A stretch of 64,000 nucleotides of DNA. Source: Sulfurimonas paralvinellae (GTDB taxonomy: Bacteria; Campylobacterota; Campylobacteria; Campylobacterales; Sulfurimonadaceae). The DNA is taken from the NCBI RefSeq assembly GCF_014905135.1, contig NZ_CP041406.1, forward strand, positions 310,001-374,000. Reading direction: 5' to 3'. Made by a program: the position numbers and the translations under genes. This document shows positions 46,582 through 55,597 of this stretch, in pieces; position 1 is the stretch's first letter; each line of letters begins with the position of its first letter. The notes beneath the pieces are model-generated. The model made no database searches, was not told where the DNA came from, and worked only from the letters and a program-made list of their open reading frames with translations.

Positions 46582-46827
46582 ATGGATTTAAAATTAGCAA
46601 GAACAGATTTGGATGCTAAACCAAAAAAAATCGATTTAGCGAAGATCGAAGATAAAGTTGCAAAAGAAGAGAGTGTTATCTTTTACTTTGATAGAGAGAA
46701 CTCTCATAAAGATTTGCTTGCACTGCAAGATCACTTTGAAGAGCAGGGAAAAAGTTTTTACATGAACGAGGTAAAATATGGTCTTTCAGATAATGACTAT
46801 ATGTACCAAGTTCACATTATGAGCTAA
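46582..46827 (+). CDS. HP0268-family small protein (putative nuclease)
   Basis: 81 aa. [34 protein letters not shown] and the closing YMYQVHIMS resemble Helicobacter HP0268 as I recall it, and the gene order (HP0268 then miaB) is the same. HP0268 was described as a small Smr-like fold with nicking activity; whether that holds here is unknown. AGGAGAG precedes the ATG and miaB follows after 10 bases. Confidence 0.7.
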   Translation: MDLKLARTDLDAKPKKIDLAKIEDKVAKEESVIFYFDRENSHKDLLALQDHFEEQGKSFYMNEVKYGLSDNDYMYQVHIMS

Positions 46828-46837
46828 GACGTACAGT

Positions 46838-48142
46838 ATGAGTAAAAAGTTATTTATTGAAACATTGGGTTGTGCGATGAACTCTCGTGATTCGGAACAT
46901 ATGATAGCAGCACTCAAAGAGAAAGAGGGCTATGAAACAACCGATGACATGAAGAATGCCGACCTAATTTTGATAAATACATGCTCAGTAAGAGAGAAGC
47001 CTGTTGCCAAGCTTTTTTCTGAACTCGGCGTCTTTAACAAAAAGAAAAAAGAGGGTGCAAAAATCGGTGTGTGCGGCTGTACGGCTTCGCATCTCGGAGA
47101 AGAGATCATCAAACGTGCTCCTTATGTCAGTTTCGTACTTGGTGCGCGAAATGTTTCAAAGATAGGCGAAGTACTTCATAAGGACAAAGCTGTTGAAGTG
47201 GACATCAATTATGACGAGAGCGAATTTGCTTTCGATGATTTTCGTACATCTCCATACAAAGCTTACATCAACATCTCTATAGGCTGTGACAAACAGTGTA
47301 CTTTCTGTATCGTTCCAAAGACACGTGGTGAGGAGATATCCATTCCTGACGAGCTTATTGTGCGTGAAGCGCAGCGTGCGGTGGACAACGGAGCCAAAGA
47401 GATATTTTTGCTTGGACAGAATGTCAATAACTATGGACGCCGTTTCTCATCAAGCGATCATGAAAAAGTGAACTTCACGGAGCTGCTGCGACGCCTTTCA
47501 AAGATAGAAGGACTCAGACGCATTCGTTTTACGTCACCACACCCGTTTCATATGGATGATGAGTTTATTGAAGAGTTTGCATCCAATCCTAAGATATGTA
47601 AGTCAATGCATATGCCGCTGCAAAGTGGGAGTACCAAAGTGCTCAAAGATATGAAACGCGGCTACTCTAAAGAGTGGTTTTTGAATCGTGTCCAAAAACT
47701 TCGCGAACACTGTCCTGAAGTAAGCATATCTACTGACATTATCGTCGCATTTCCGGGAGAGAGTGAAGAGGATTTTGAAGATACCATCGATGTAATGAAG
47801 CAGGTGAAGTTCGATCAAATATTCTCTTTTAAATATTCACCGAGACCTGAAACAGAAGCACAACATTATAGTGATGTCATTGATCCTGAAGTGGCATCTG
47901 ACAGACTCTCATACCTGCAGGCACTTCAGACTGAAATGCTTGATGAAAAAAACAAAACACAGCTCGGAAAAACATACGAAGTCTATTTTGAAGACCTCAA
48001 TGCTGATGGCTATGTATCTGGAAGAACAGATAACAATCTTGTTGTCAAAGTGAAAGGCTCGGAAGAACTGCTCGGCGAATTTTGCGATGTGAAGATCACG
48101 AAGATCGGCCGTACCATTTTTACAGGGGAGATCGTTGCTTAA
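46838..48142 (+). CDS. miaB: tRNA-2-methylthio-N6-isopentenyladenosine methylthiotransferase
   Basis: 434-aa radical-SAM enzyme that adds a methylthio group to i6A37 of tRNAs. The N-terminal UPF0004 domain has three cluster Cys (in [20 protein letters not shown] and CGCTASH), the radical-SAM domain [17 protein letters not shown], and a TRAM domain near the C-terminus. SVREK with 'GCAMN' distinguishes MiaB from the RimO also present in this window. It overlaps the next gene by 8 bases. Confidence 0.96.
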   Translation: MSKKLFIETLGCAMNSRDSEHMIAALKEKEGYETTDDMKNADLILINTCSVREKPVAKLFSELGVFNKKKKEGAKIGVCGCTASHLGEEIIKRAPYVSFVLGARNVSKIGEVLHKDKAVEVDINYDESEFAFDDFRTSPYKAYINISIGCDKQCTFCIVPKTRGEEISIPDELIVREAQRAVDNGAKEIFLLGQNVNNYGRRFSSSDHEKVNFTELLRRLSKIEGLRRIRFTSPHPFHMDDEFIEEFASNPKICKSMHMPLQSGSTKVLKDMKRGYSKEWFLNRVQKLREHCPEVSISTDIIVAFPGESEEDFEDTIDVMKQVKFDQIFSFKYSPRPETEAQHYSDVIDPEVASDRLSYLQALQTEMLDEKNKTQLGKTYEVYFEDLNADGYVSGRTDNNLVVKVKGSEELLGEFCDVKITKIGRTIFTGEIVA

Positions 48143-48758
48143 AAAAGTAAGCCGTTCTCTCGCCCTTATCTTCGTTCCTTTTATAGGCTCACTTATTATC
48201 CGTTTTTTATACCTCACAAACAAAAAAAACTTTTATGCTCCACAGACCATAACAGATAAACCGGTTATCTTTGCCTGTTGGCACGGAGAACTGCTGATGC
48301 TGCCATATCTCTATAAATTTTACAGAAAAAAGCCTCACGCAAAGGTACTTATTTCACCGCATTTTGATGGAAAACTTATCTCACGCACTATTAAGTATTT
48401 TGGTCTTGAGACATTGGCAGGTTCTTCGGATAAAAATTCGGCACGTGTACTCATTCAGGCTATAAAGAGTATAAAAGAGGGGTATGACATAGGCATCACT
48501 CCTGATGGACCGAAGGGACCGCGTCATGAAGTAGCTGATGGTATTATTGTCATGGCGCAAAAAACCAAAACAAAAATTGTTTTGGTTTCGGTGAAGCCTA
48601 CAAAATTTTGGCAGCTGAATTCATGGGATAAGTTTGTAATTCCGAAACCTTTTGGTATACTTAACTATTACGCTTCTTCTGAGATAGATATTTCTGAGAT
48701 GGAAATTGAAGAGGCAAGAAGTTTACTCAAAGAGGGGCTATTAAAACATGAAAGCTAA
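48135..48758 (+). CDS. DUF374 lysophospholipid/lipid A acyltransferase-like protein
   Basis: 207 aa from TTG 48135, overlapping mia[15 protein letters not shown] and [24 protein letters not shown] are the DUF374 marks (an HxxxL variant of acyltransferase motif I, and the DGPxGP motif). An N-terminal hydrophobic helix (residues about 9-25) should anchor it to the inner membrane. It probably transfers an acyl chain to lipid A or a lysolipid. Followed, with a 10-base overlap, by the 151-aa gene. Confidence 0.82.
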   Translation: MLKKVSRSLALIFVPFIGSLIIRFLYLTNKKNFYAPQTITDKPVIFACWHGELLMLPYLYKFYRKKPHAKVLISPHFDGKLISRTIKYFGLETLAGSSDKNSARVLIQAIKSIKEGYDIGITPDGPKGPRHEVADGIIVMAQKTKTKIVLVSVKPTKFWQLNSWDKFVIPKPFGILNYYASSEIDISEMEIEEARSLLKEGLLKHES

Positions 48759-49203
48759 AATACTCATTCCTGTTGTCGCACTTGGTTTAATTGTGTCGAT
48801 GGTCATTTACTTTATAATAAACCCTTCTTATGAGAAATCTCTCGAAGCGAAGTATTACTACGAAACAGGGGACTACCAAAAAGCCTATGAACTGGCAAAT
48901 GAAGCTTTTAGCATAGATATCTACAATCGTATGGCATCGACGATTATGGCGCAGTCAAAGACATCGATGAAGTACATGAAGTATGTTCAGCAGGCAAAAG
49001 AGTATATGCAGCAGATCAATGAGATTGCTGCAAAACAGAATATTTCTGACGCAGACCGATCAAAAATAAAACTCATGAGTGAGATTATGGTAGATTCTTA
49101 TGTAAAGCTCGCACCAAGTGTCATAACCGACAAAGCCTTGGTTCAAGAAGCGGCGAGATATCATAAAAACTTTGAGCAGCTCCTTGAAAAAGTCAATAGA
49201 TAA
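48748..49203 (+). CDS. membrane-anchored TPR-like protein, unknown
   Basis: 151 aa. One N-terminal helix (residues about 5-26), then a soluble helical part that faces the periplasm: YYYETGDYQKAYELANEAFSID is one TPR-like hairpin and the rest continues as helix. No enzyme motif. It overlaps the genes on both sides, so it is part of a tight operon with the acyltransferase and the recombinase. I do not recognise it beyond the repeat. Confidence 0.65.
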   Translation: MKAKILIPVVALGLIVSMVIYFIINPSYEKSLEAKYYYETGDYQKAYELANEAFSIDIYNRMASTIMAQSKTSMKYMKYVQQAKEYMQQINEIAAKQNISDADRSKIKLMSEIMVDSYVKLAPSVITDKALVQEAARYHKNFEQLLEKVNR

Positions 49204-50020
49204 ACAAATAACCGATTTTTCTGTTTACCTCCAGAAACAAAGAGGTTACTCAGAACTAACCATAAAAAGTTATAGAGAAACACTGCAGGAAGCTTTTGGG
49301 TTTATCGAGATAACGGATGAAAAAGATCATCTGCTTTTTAATTTGATGCCTTATCGAATCCAGATAGCATCACTCAATGCAAAGACCATCAGTAAAAAAC
49401 TCTCCGCAATACGTAGTTTTACAGCCTTTATCAATGAGCAGGGCAGTAAAGTTGTTTTGCGTGGGGATGAAAGCATTAAAGTGGCAAAAACACTGCCAAA
49501 ACCAATTTCTCATGAACACATTATGGAAGCATTAGAAAAAGCATCCCTGCAGGAAAAACTGGTCGTGTTGATGCTTTATACATTGGGGCTGCGTATCTCG
49601 GAACTCTCAGCATTAAAGGTGGAAGATATTGATGATGAATGGATTCGTATTATCGGAAAAGGTAATAAACAAAGAGATGTGCCGCTTTTAGCGGAGGTTA
49701 AAAAACTGATTGATGAATATTTGTCAACTTTTATGATAAAAAAATTTCTTTTTGAAAAAAATGGCGAAAGATTAAGCGAAAATAGTCTAAGATATATGAT
49801 AACTAAAGTCTTTGGTCGTGTAGCGCTGAAAGTAACGCCGCATCAACTTCGTCACTCGTATGCTTCTGCTTTATTAAACAGTGGGGCACCGATTGTCGAT
49901 GTTAGTGAATTGTTAGGTCATGCTTCCATGGCGACAACACAAATATATACAAAATTAGGTAGTGCATTGAAACAACAAAATTATAACAAAGCACATCCTC
50001 TCGCACAAGGTGAGAAGTAG
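49172..50020 (+). CDS. tyrosine recombinase, XerH/XerD-like
   Basis: 282 aa. All catalytic residues are visible: first Arg in LGLRISELSAL, Lys in IIGKGNKQRDVPL, HxxR in TPHQLRHSYASALLN, second His in LLGHASMATTQ, nucleophile Tyr in QIYTK. The N-terminal SAM-like domain is complete. It is the only Xer protein seen, in line with the single-recombinase XerH/difH system of Campylobacterota that resolves chromosome dimers. The start is TTG 49172 or TTG 49184, both inside the previous gene. No dif-like site was recognised nearby. Confidence 0.88.
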   Translation: MSSSLKKSIDKQITDFSVYLQKQRGYSELTIKSYRETLQEAFGFIEITDEKDHLLFNLMPYRIQIASLNAKTISKKLSAIRSFTAFINEQGSKVVLRGDESIKVAKTLPKPISHEHIMEALEKASLQEKLVVLMLYTLGLRISELSALKVEDIDDEWIRIIGKGNKQRDVPLLAEVKKLIDEYLSTFMIKKFLFEKNGERLSENSLRYMITKVFGRVALKVTPHQLRHSYASALLNSGAPIVDVSELLGHASMATTQIYTKLGSALKQQNYNKAHPLAQGEK

Positions 50021-51048
50021 TGCTTGCTAAAATTTTTGAATCTTTATATCGTAAAGTGTTTGTCAATATAGTCGTTAAACGTGCATCGACACTTGTCTAT
50101 ATAGAAATGTACTCAAAAAAAGCTGCTGTAGATAATGTTCAAGCTGAATTTGAAACAATCAAGCCAGATGAAAATATGCTGGATTATATAACAAACTACA
50201 CAAAAGAATCTCCGTATTCGTACATCTCTGTTCTTGATATGTCTTCACTGCAGGGTGCTCTTCCCACATGTTCAAAAAACAAGCTTTCTTACTATTATGA
50301 CCTTAGTAATTGCGAGTATAAATGTTATAACGGAAAGTGGACCTATTATACGGCTAAACCGGAACTTTATGAGATTGAAAAAACATATAAGGAGATCGGT
50401 GTTGATTTTATTTTTTCTCCTTTTGTTGTGTTAGCGAATTTCTTTAAAGACAAGATAGACGGTAAACTGGCACTTTATGCACTCGTTCAAGACAGTTTTA
50501 TCTCCATAGCTGTCTTTGAAAATGGCAAACTGTTATATGCCGAACATCTCGATATGCAGACGAGCAATGATGCAGATGATATCCTTCTAAGTCATGATAT
50601 AGAAGAGGAAGAACTTAATTTAGAATCAGATGCCGGTATAGACTTGGAAGATATCGATGTGGATGATGAGAGTAGTGAACTTGAAGATTTCAGTGATATT
50701 GAAGATCTTGACTCCATTGAAGAGATAGAGGAGTTTGATGATTCCAAAGATATTGAAGAGGAGTTGTTGGAGAGTCAGGATGCTATTGAAGAGAGTACAG
50801 AAGAAGAGGGCAGTTTCAATGAAGACTACCAACGCTTTTCGCTTATTCAGACCTCTATCGCGCACTATTATAAAGATGAGCGTTATGAGAGTGCATTTTT
50901 GGAAAATATGTACATCGCAGATGGTGTCGGTGTGACGAAGGATTTAAAAAAGTATCTTGAAGAAGAGATGTTTTTGAATGTTTACATCCGAAAAACAGAG
51001 ATAGATGCAGAGGTGTGTGAACTTGCAAAAGAGGAGCTTGGTTTATGA
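50020..51048 (+). CDS. PilM/GspL-like protein with acidic insert, putative
   Basis: 342 aa, GTG start sharing a base with the recombinase stop, AAGG upstream. No membrane segment. Residues about 185-275 are an extremely acidic insert rich in Asp, Glu and Ser (LEDIDVDDESSELEDFSDIE). The flanking parts (KLALYALVQDSFISIAVFENGKLLYAEHLD) look like an actin-like fold, in which such a strand pair is typical of PilM. The main argument is context: the next two genes look like PilN and PilO. The assignment is tentative. Confidence 0.5.
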   Translation: MLAKIFESLYRKVFVNIVVKRASTLVYIEMYSKKAAVDNVQAEFETIKPDENMLDYITNYTKESPYSYISVLDMSSLQGALPTCSKNKLSYYYDLSNCEYKCYNGKWTYYTAKPELYEIEKTYKEIGVDFIFSPFVVLANFFKDKIDGKLALYALVQDSFISIAVFENGKLLYAEHLDMQTSNDADDILLSHDIEEEELNLESDAGIDLEDIDVDDESSELEDFSDIEDLDSIEEIEEFDDSKDIEEELLESQDAIEESTEEEGSFNEDYQRFSLIQTSIAHYYKDERYESAFLENMYIADGVGVTKDLKKYLEEEMFLNVYIRKTEIDAEVCELAKEELGL

Positions 51049-51578
51049 AATACAGCTACATAAAACCGCGTAAAAAAACTCCTTTCACAGCAGATGTCCA
51101 GTTGATTTTCACATTTTTTTCTATAACGATCATCATGCTGCTTGGGACATATACCTTTTTACTTTATAAAGACTACTCTTTTTCAAAAGAGAAAAAAGAG
51201 CTCATTGCAAAGAGGACAGACTTAGCGTCGAATATCGAAGATATGGATAATAAAATCGCGTATATAAAAAAACAGGCAGCCCTCGCACAAAAAGTACATA
51301 CGCAAAATATGGTACTCAAAGATTCTATTGCAAATCTTTTTGATCTCGTTCCCGAACGCATTACTCTTTCTCGAGCGGAGCTCTTAAAAAATGGTTTGAT
51401 CCTGTATGGTGTTACGCCAAACAGAGATATTTACAACTTTATGCTGCAGGCACCGCTTCGCTCTATCTTTCAAAAGACATATACAAGCTTCTATCCGGCT
51501 CAAAACGGCTGGCTTCGATTTGTATCGACAAATTACATCAATGAAGATGAAAGTGAGGAGTTAGACCATGAAAATTAA
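51045..51578 (+). CDS. PilN-like membrane protein, putative
   Basis: 177 aa. A short basic cytosolic tail (MKYSYIKPRKKTPF), one membrane helix (residues about 23-45), a coiled coil (residues 50-85) and a small periplasmic ferredoxin-like part with the PilN-type stretch DLVPERITLSRAELLKNGLILYG. The order is that of PilN/GspL-C. It overlaps the upstream gene as ATGA and the downstream gene by 11 bases. Probably part of an inner-membrane platform for type IV pili or type II secretion, possibly DNA uptake. Confidence 0.6.
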   Translation: MKYSYIKPRKKTPFTADVQLIFTFFSITIIMLLGTYTFLLYKDYSFSKEKKELIAKRTDLASNIEDMDNKIAYIKKQAALAQKVHTQNMVLKDSIANLFDLVPERITLSRAELLKNGLILYGVTPNRDIYNFMLQAPLRSIFQKTYTSFYPAQNGWLRFVSTNYINEDESEELDHEN

Positions 51579-52125
51579 TATCTCCCGCCATCATATTTAT
51601 ATCCTGTTGTTGTCTATTTTTCTGTTTTTGTTTGTGCTTGTATTTTCTTTTGGCCTTTTGATTCCTGAGGGAAAAGAGTATAGAGTTAAACGGGGAGAAC
51701 TTAAAAAAGAGCTTGGGGAGTATAGAAAATACAAAGCATTTTATGATGAAACGCTGCAGACTCTTAAAGATCTGCAAAGCAAAAACCGTAACATCATTAC
51801 GGCCTATGACAGAACATTCTCTCCTGAGAGATTTGAAAAGCAGCACAAAGCACAATTTTCTTCGTTGCGTGTGACGAAAATAAATCGCATCAAAGATGTC
51901 GAAGGGTTCAGTGTCTATGAAGTGAATACGACTTCTCATATCTCATCTCCGACAAATTTTTATGATTTTTTGGATGCTGTCAATAAAGGAGACTGGATTA
52001 TCGGTGTTAATTTTCCTATTGGGTTTCTGCGTGACGGAGAGATGATAAAATCATCTTTTACAATGAAGGTTTATGCCAACAACAAAGATAAGAACTCGAC
52101 CGCTTCGACGTCTTCTGATAAATAA
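51568..52125 (+). CDS. PilO-like membrane protein, putative
   Basis: 185 aa. N-terminal helix (residues about 10-31), coiled coil (residues 35-70), then a periplasmic alpha/beta domain (VEGFSVYEVNTTSHISSPTNFYDFLDAVNKGDWIIGVNFPI) as in PilO/GspM. It ends in a Ser/Thr-rich tail that comes from the 55-base overlap with the convergent tilS. No PilP or secretin gene follows, so the system must be completed elsewhere. Confidence 0.6.
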   Translation: MKINISRHHIYILLLSIFLFLFVLVFSFGLLIPEGKEYRVKRGELKKELGEYRKYKAFYDETLQTLKDLQSKNRNIITAYDRTFSPERFEKQHKAQFSSLRVTKINRIKDVEGFSVYEVNTTSHISSPTNFYDFLDAVNKGDWIIGVNFPIGFLRDGEMIKSSFTMKVYANNKDKNSTASTSSDK

Positions 52126-53060
52126 CCTCGCAGTTTTGGATCAACCTTCAAAAGACGCATCTTCTCTTTGAACTCTTTTGCAAGTTTTTCTTTTTTGATG
52201 TAAGGAGCAATGCAGATATACTCTCCCGCCTCCGCTACGATGTATTTTCTCCCCACGACAAGGCTTTTCTGCTCACGCAGAAGCTGTCGCTGTTCTTTTG
52301 AGATCATATGCCCTAGTGATTTGAGGTACTTGTCTATATGGTAGATGTTGCTGCGTGAGCTGCCTTTACGAAAGCAGGCGAGTGCATTTTTTTTTAAAAT
52401 TTTTTCTTCTTGAATCAACGCTGCTTTATCTGTTTCAAGATACTCAAAACTTTTTTCAATGCCGCTACGATACTCGGCTAAAAGCGGCTGTGCATATTTT
52501 TTTCTAAATATGTTGCGGCTGTACTTTTCATCACTGTTGCTTGCATCGATAAAATATTTGATGTTGTTTTTGTCAAGATATGCCAACAGCTCTGTTTTAT
52601 CGAGATGCAGTAGTGGACGAATGAGTTTATACTCCTCACGCAACTCAATTTCACTCATACCGCAGAGTTCGACACAACCCGCACCTTTACAAAACTGCAT
52701 CAGCATCCACTCAAGCTTGTCACCTAAATGGTGTGCTGTCAAAAGATTTTCATAGTTGCGTGAGCTGATGAGCTCTTCAAAGAAATCATAGCGAACTTCT
52801 CTTGCCGTTGCTTCAAAATTGCTTTTGATGTCGGGGGCATTTTTTACAAAATACGCAAAGCCGTATCTTTTTGCAAGCTCTTTTGCATAGGACACCTCTT
52901 CTTTACTTTGCTCACGCAGGCTGTAATCAACAATAGCAATATCAAAAGGTATCTCATTTTCAAGAAGTAAAAAAAGCAGGGCGGTCGAATCAACACCGGC
53001 AGAGAATGCCAGAAGATTTTTAGAGTTTTGCAGCAGCTCTTTAGTTGTCTGTTTTAGCAT
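52071..53060 (-). CDS. tilS: tRNA(Ile)-lysidine synthase
   Basis: 329 aa. Adds lysine to C34 of tRNA-Ile(CAU) so that it reads AUA. The PP-loop is LLAFSAGVDSTALLFLLL (SAGVDST in place of the common SGGxDS), with the conserved AREVRYDFFEEL and LLTAHHLGDKLEWMLM. The C-terminal domain is short. It overlaps rimO by 20 bases and the PilO-like gene by 55. It carries five octamers in 650 bases, the densest set in the window. Confidence 0.94.
   Translation of the reverse strand: MLKQTTKELLQNSKNLLAFSAGVDSTALLFLLLENEIPFDIAIVDYSLREQSKEEVSYAKELAKRYGFAYFVKNAPDIKSNFEATAREVRYDFFEELISSRNYENLLTAHHLGDKLEWMLMQFCKGAGCVELCGMSEIELREEYKLIRPLLHLDKTELLAYLDKNNIKYFIDASNSDEKYSRNIFRKKYAQPLLAEYRSGIEKSFEYLETDKAALIQEEKILKKNALACFRKGSSRSNIYHIDKYLKSLGHMISKEQRQLLREQKSLVVGRKYIVAEAGEYICIAPYIKKEKLAKEFKEKMRLLKVDPKLRGYLSEDVEAVEFLSLLLA
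52272..52918. repeat. five TGCGTGAG/CTCACGCA octamers inside tilS
   Basis: Exact copies at 52272 (minus), 52352 (plus), 52635 (minus), 52757 (plus) and 52911 (minus). The copies alternate in orientation. Part of the candidate uptake-sequence family. Confidence 0.75.
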
Positions 53061-54369
53061 TATCTACGGTGGCAGTTAAAATATTGCCGACAAGATCAGT
53101 GATCTTTGCTTTGTAAGGCTTGCCAAATTCCAGTTCTGTCGTATCGTCGGTTCTGTCGTTAACATAGATTTCACCATCAATCTCCGGAGCCCAGAGCAGC
53201 TCACGAGCAGAGAGTAGGAACTCATGCTCATCACTCTCTGAGTCTATAACGATATCGACTCTTTTGTCAATTTCATTTTCGAGTGATCTTTGTGTACATG
53301 CCGCAGCAATATCGCCCAAAATCTGTGCTCGATCAGCTTTTGTCTCTTCATCTATTTTCTCTTGCATCTCGTGTGCGGATGTCGTCTCCTCATCGGAGTA
53401 AGCAAAGACATTAATTCGGTCAAATCCAAAGCTTTCGGCAAATTCACACATCTCTTCAAACATCGCTTCTGTTTCACCCGGGTGTCCAACGATGAAACTT
53501 GTTCGAACAAAGGAGTTTGGCAGTGAGCGCATATAATTGAGCAGTTCAACTGTTTTGTCCTTACCAAATCCGCGTTTCATCATGCGAAGCATATCATCAT
53601 TGATGTGTTGGATAGGCATGTCGAAATAGTTATGAAAGATCTTGCTTTTTGCAATGTTTTGCAGGAGTTTCATGCTTGTTGTTGAAGGGTAAAGGTAGAG
53701 TATGCGGGCACTTTTTACGCCTTCAATGAGTTCAATTCTCTGCATTAAAAGTGAAAGCCCGTCTTTTACATTCTGGTCGCGAAGGTATGATGATGAATCC
53801 TGGGAAACAAAAGAGAAATCCCAGTAACCCTGTTTGACAAGTCCCTCGACCTCACGTGCGATAGAATCAAGATCACGTGAATGCAGCTTCCCTTTAAATG
53901 ATGGAATGGCACAAAATGAGCATGTTTGGTTACATCCTTCTGAGAGCTTGATGTAGGCATGATAGCTTGAGCCTGTCACAACACGCTCTGCCCCGTCGAT
54001 AAGATAAACTTCATCAGAGAAACGGCTTTTTTTCTCTACTAAAAGCTCATCAATTTTATCATAGTCACCTACACCGGTGAAGATGTCAACCTCAGGAATC
54101 TGCTCCTGCAACTCTTCTTGATAACGCTCACTCAAACAACCTGCCATAACAAGCAGAGAGTCCTCTTTACGTGCTTCATGAAGGGAAAGAACGGTATTGA
54201 GCGATTCCTCTTTTGCGGCATCGATAAAACCACAAGTGTTGACAATGATAACATCGGCATCTTCATTGTTGTCGGTAAGTTCAAAATTTTTGAGTCGTCC
54301 CATCATCACTTCAGTATCTACGAGATTTTTTGTACATCCGAGTGAGACTATATGGAGTTTGTTTGACAT
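53041..54369 (-). CDS. rimO: ribosomal protein S12 methylthiotransferase RimO
   Basis: 442-aa radical-SAM enzyme that methylthiolates Asp89 of S12. KLHIVSLGCTKNLVDTEVMMG is diagnostic for RimO, with NTCGFIDAAKEES, radical-SAM CNQTCSFCAIPSFKG and a C-terminal TRAM domain (FGKPYKAKITDLVGNILTATV). GAAGAAGA precedes ATG 54369. It overlaps tilS, forming a translation-fidelity operon. Divergent from the HI0933 flavoprotein. Confidence 0.97.
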   Translation of the reverse strand: MSNKLHIVSLGCTKNLVDTEVMMGRLKNFELTDNNEDADVIIVNTCGFIDAAKEESLNTVLSLHEARKEDSLLVMAGCLSERYQEELQEQIPEVDIFTGVGDYDKIDELLVEKKSRFSDEVYLIDGAERVVTGSSYHAYIKLSEGCNQTCSFCAIPSFKGKLHSRDLDSIAREVEGLVKQGYWDFSFVSQDSSSYLRDQNVKDGLSLLMQRIELIEGVKSARILYLYPSTTSMKLLQNIAKSKIFHNYFDMPIQHINDDMLRMMKRGFGKDKTVELLNYMRSLPNSFVRTSFIVGHPGETEAMFEEMCEFAESFGFDRINVFAYSDEETTSAHEMQEKIDEETKADRAQILGDIAAACTQRSLENEIDKRVDIVIDSESDEHEFLLSARELLWAPEIDGEIYVNDRTDDTTELEFGKPYKAKITDLVGNILTATVDNAKTDN

Positions 54370-54402
54370 TCTTCTTCTTTTAAATATTTTTTATAATTAT
54401 AC

Positions 54403-54408
54403 TATAAT
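54403..54408 (+). promoter_or_regulatory. -10 box of an apparently leaderless flavoprotein gene
   Basis: TATAAT ends 6 bases before ATG 54415; no ribosome site. The 45-base divergent spacer to rimO must also hold the rimO promoter. Confidence 0.55.
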
Positions 54409-54414
54409 TAGCTC

Positions 54415-55560
54415 ATGAATTTATATGATGTGATTATTCTCGGTGCCGGTGCGAGTGGTTTGATGTGTGCGGGAAATTTGCCAAAGAAGATGAAAGTAGC
54501 TATGATTGACGGCAACAGTAAGCCTGCCAAGAAGCTTAAAATTTCCGGCGGTGGGAAATGCAATATCACAAATGTGAGTGTCGCACTCAATAATTATGAT
54601 GGTGATGCAGCACTCTTGTCGGCTGTCTTTAAAAAATTTGACAAAGAAAAGCTGCTTGATCTTTTGGACAGAAATAGAGTTGAACTAGAACTTCGTAAAG
54701 GTCGCTATTACTTTTGTAAAAAAAGCTCGGATGATATCATAAATCTTCTCTCACGCAATGCAAAGAAGGCAGAACAGATTTTAGGAGAAAAGATTTTGGA
54801 AGTGCACAAGCGTGGTGAGCATTTTGAAGTCAAAACAGACAAAAGAGTGCTGCAGTCAAAAAGAGTTGTCGTTGCAACGGGTGGCGAGAGTTTTAAAAAT
54901 CTCGGTGCGAGTGATGTTGGTCTTCAAATCGCCCAAAATTTTGGCTTGCATATTAAAAAGTTTACTCCGGCGCTTGTCGGACTCACGCTGCAAAAAGAGC
55001 AGTTTTGGATGAAAGAGCTAAGCGGGCTCTCTTGTTTTGTAGAGATAGGGGTAGAAGATAGAGTCTTGCGTGAGGAGATGTTGTTCACACACAAAGGAAT
55101 CAGTGGCCCGGCGGTACTCTCTGCCTCGCTTTACTGGAAAAAAGGTGATATCTTCATCAATTTTCTGCCAGACAGAGAGATAAAAGAGTTGATAAAGAGC
55201 GGTGGTAAAAAACTGATATCTTCGGTTATTCCATTGCCAAAACGACTTTCAAAAGCTCTGCTTAGTGCCATTGGTATGAAAGATAAAGAGTGTAGCAAAG
55301 TACAAAAGTGTGAACTTGAACAGCTTGAGAAACTGCACCATTATACTTTTGCTCCGGCAGGCAACTTCGGTTTTTCAAAAGCTGAGGTAAGTCGGGGCGG
55401 TATTGCGACCGATGAGCTTGATATGCAAAGTTTGGAGTCAAAAAAAGTAAAAGGGCTTTATTTTATCGGCGAAGTTGTCGATATAACCGGAGAACTTGGA
55501 GGTTATAACTTCCAATGGTCCTTTTCATCTGCCTATGTTTGTGCAAAAGCGATAAAATAG
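54415..55560 (+). CDS. HI0933-family NAD(P)/FAD-dependent oxidoreductase
   Basis: 381 aa. FAD-binding VIILGAGASGLMCAG at the N-terminus, KKLKISGGGKCNITN (the family hallmark), VVATGGESFKNLGASDVG, FTHKGISGPAVLSAS and the closing LGGYNFQWSFSSAYVCAKAI. Members are soluble flavoproteins of mostly unknown substrate. The promoter geometry points to a leaderless mRNA. Two octamers (54750, 55077). Confidence 0.9.
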   Translation: MNLYDVIILGAGASGLMCAGNLPKKMKVAMIDGNSKPAKKLKISGGGKCNITNVSVALNNYDGDAALLSAVFKKFDKEKLLDLLDRNRVELELRKGRYYFCKKSSDDIINLLSRNAKKAEQILGEKILEVHKRGEHFEVKTDKRVLQSKRVVVATGGESFKNLGASDVGLQIAQNFGLHIKKFTPALVGLTLQKEQFWMKELSGLSCFVEIGVEDRVLREEMLFTHKGISGPAVLSASLYWKKGDIFINFLPDREIKELIKSGGKKLISSVIPLPKRLSKALLSAIGMKDKECSKVQKCELEQLEKLHHYTFAPAGNFGFSKAEVSRGGIATDELDMQSLESKKVKGLYFIGEVVDITGELGGYNFQWSFSSAYVCAKAIK

Positions 55561-55561
55561 G

Positions 55562-55567
55562 TATAAT
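55562..55567 (+). promoter_or_regulatory. -10 box of the beta-barrel gene
   Basis: TATAAT immediately after the upstream stop codon, 30 bases before ATG 55598. Confidence 0.45.
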
Positions 55568-55597
55568 AAATAAAATAAATGCATGGAGTGTTTTCGT

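Noticed and set aside
49172-50020. Tyrosine recombinase as an integrase of a mobile element
   Set aside because: It sits in a conserved-looking housekeeping operon without flanking repeats, and its length and N-terminal domain fit XerH/XerD.
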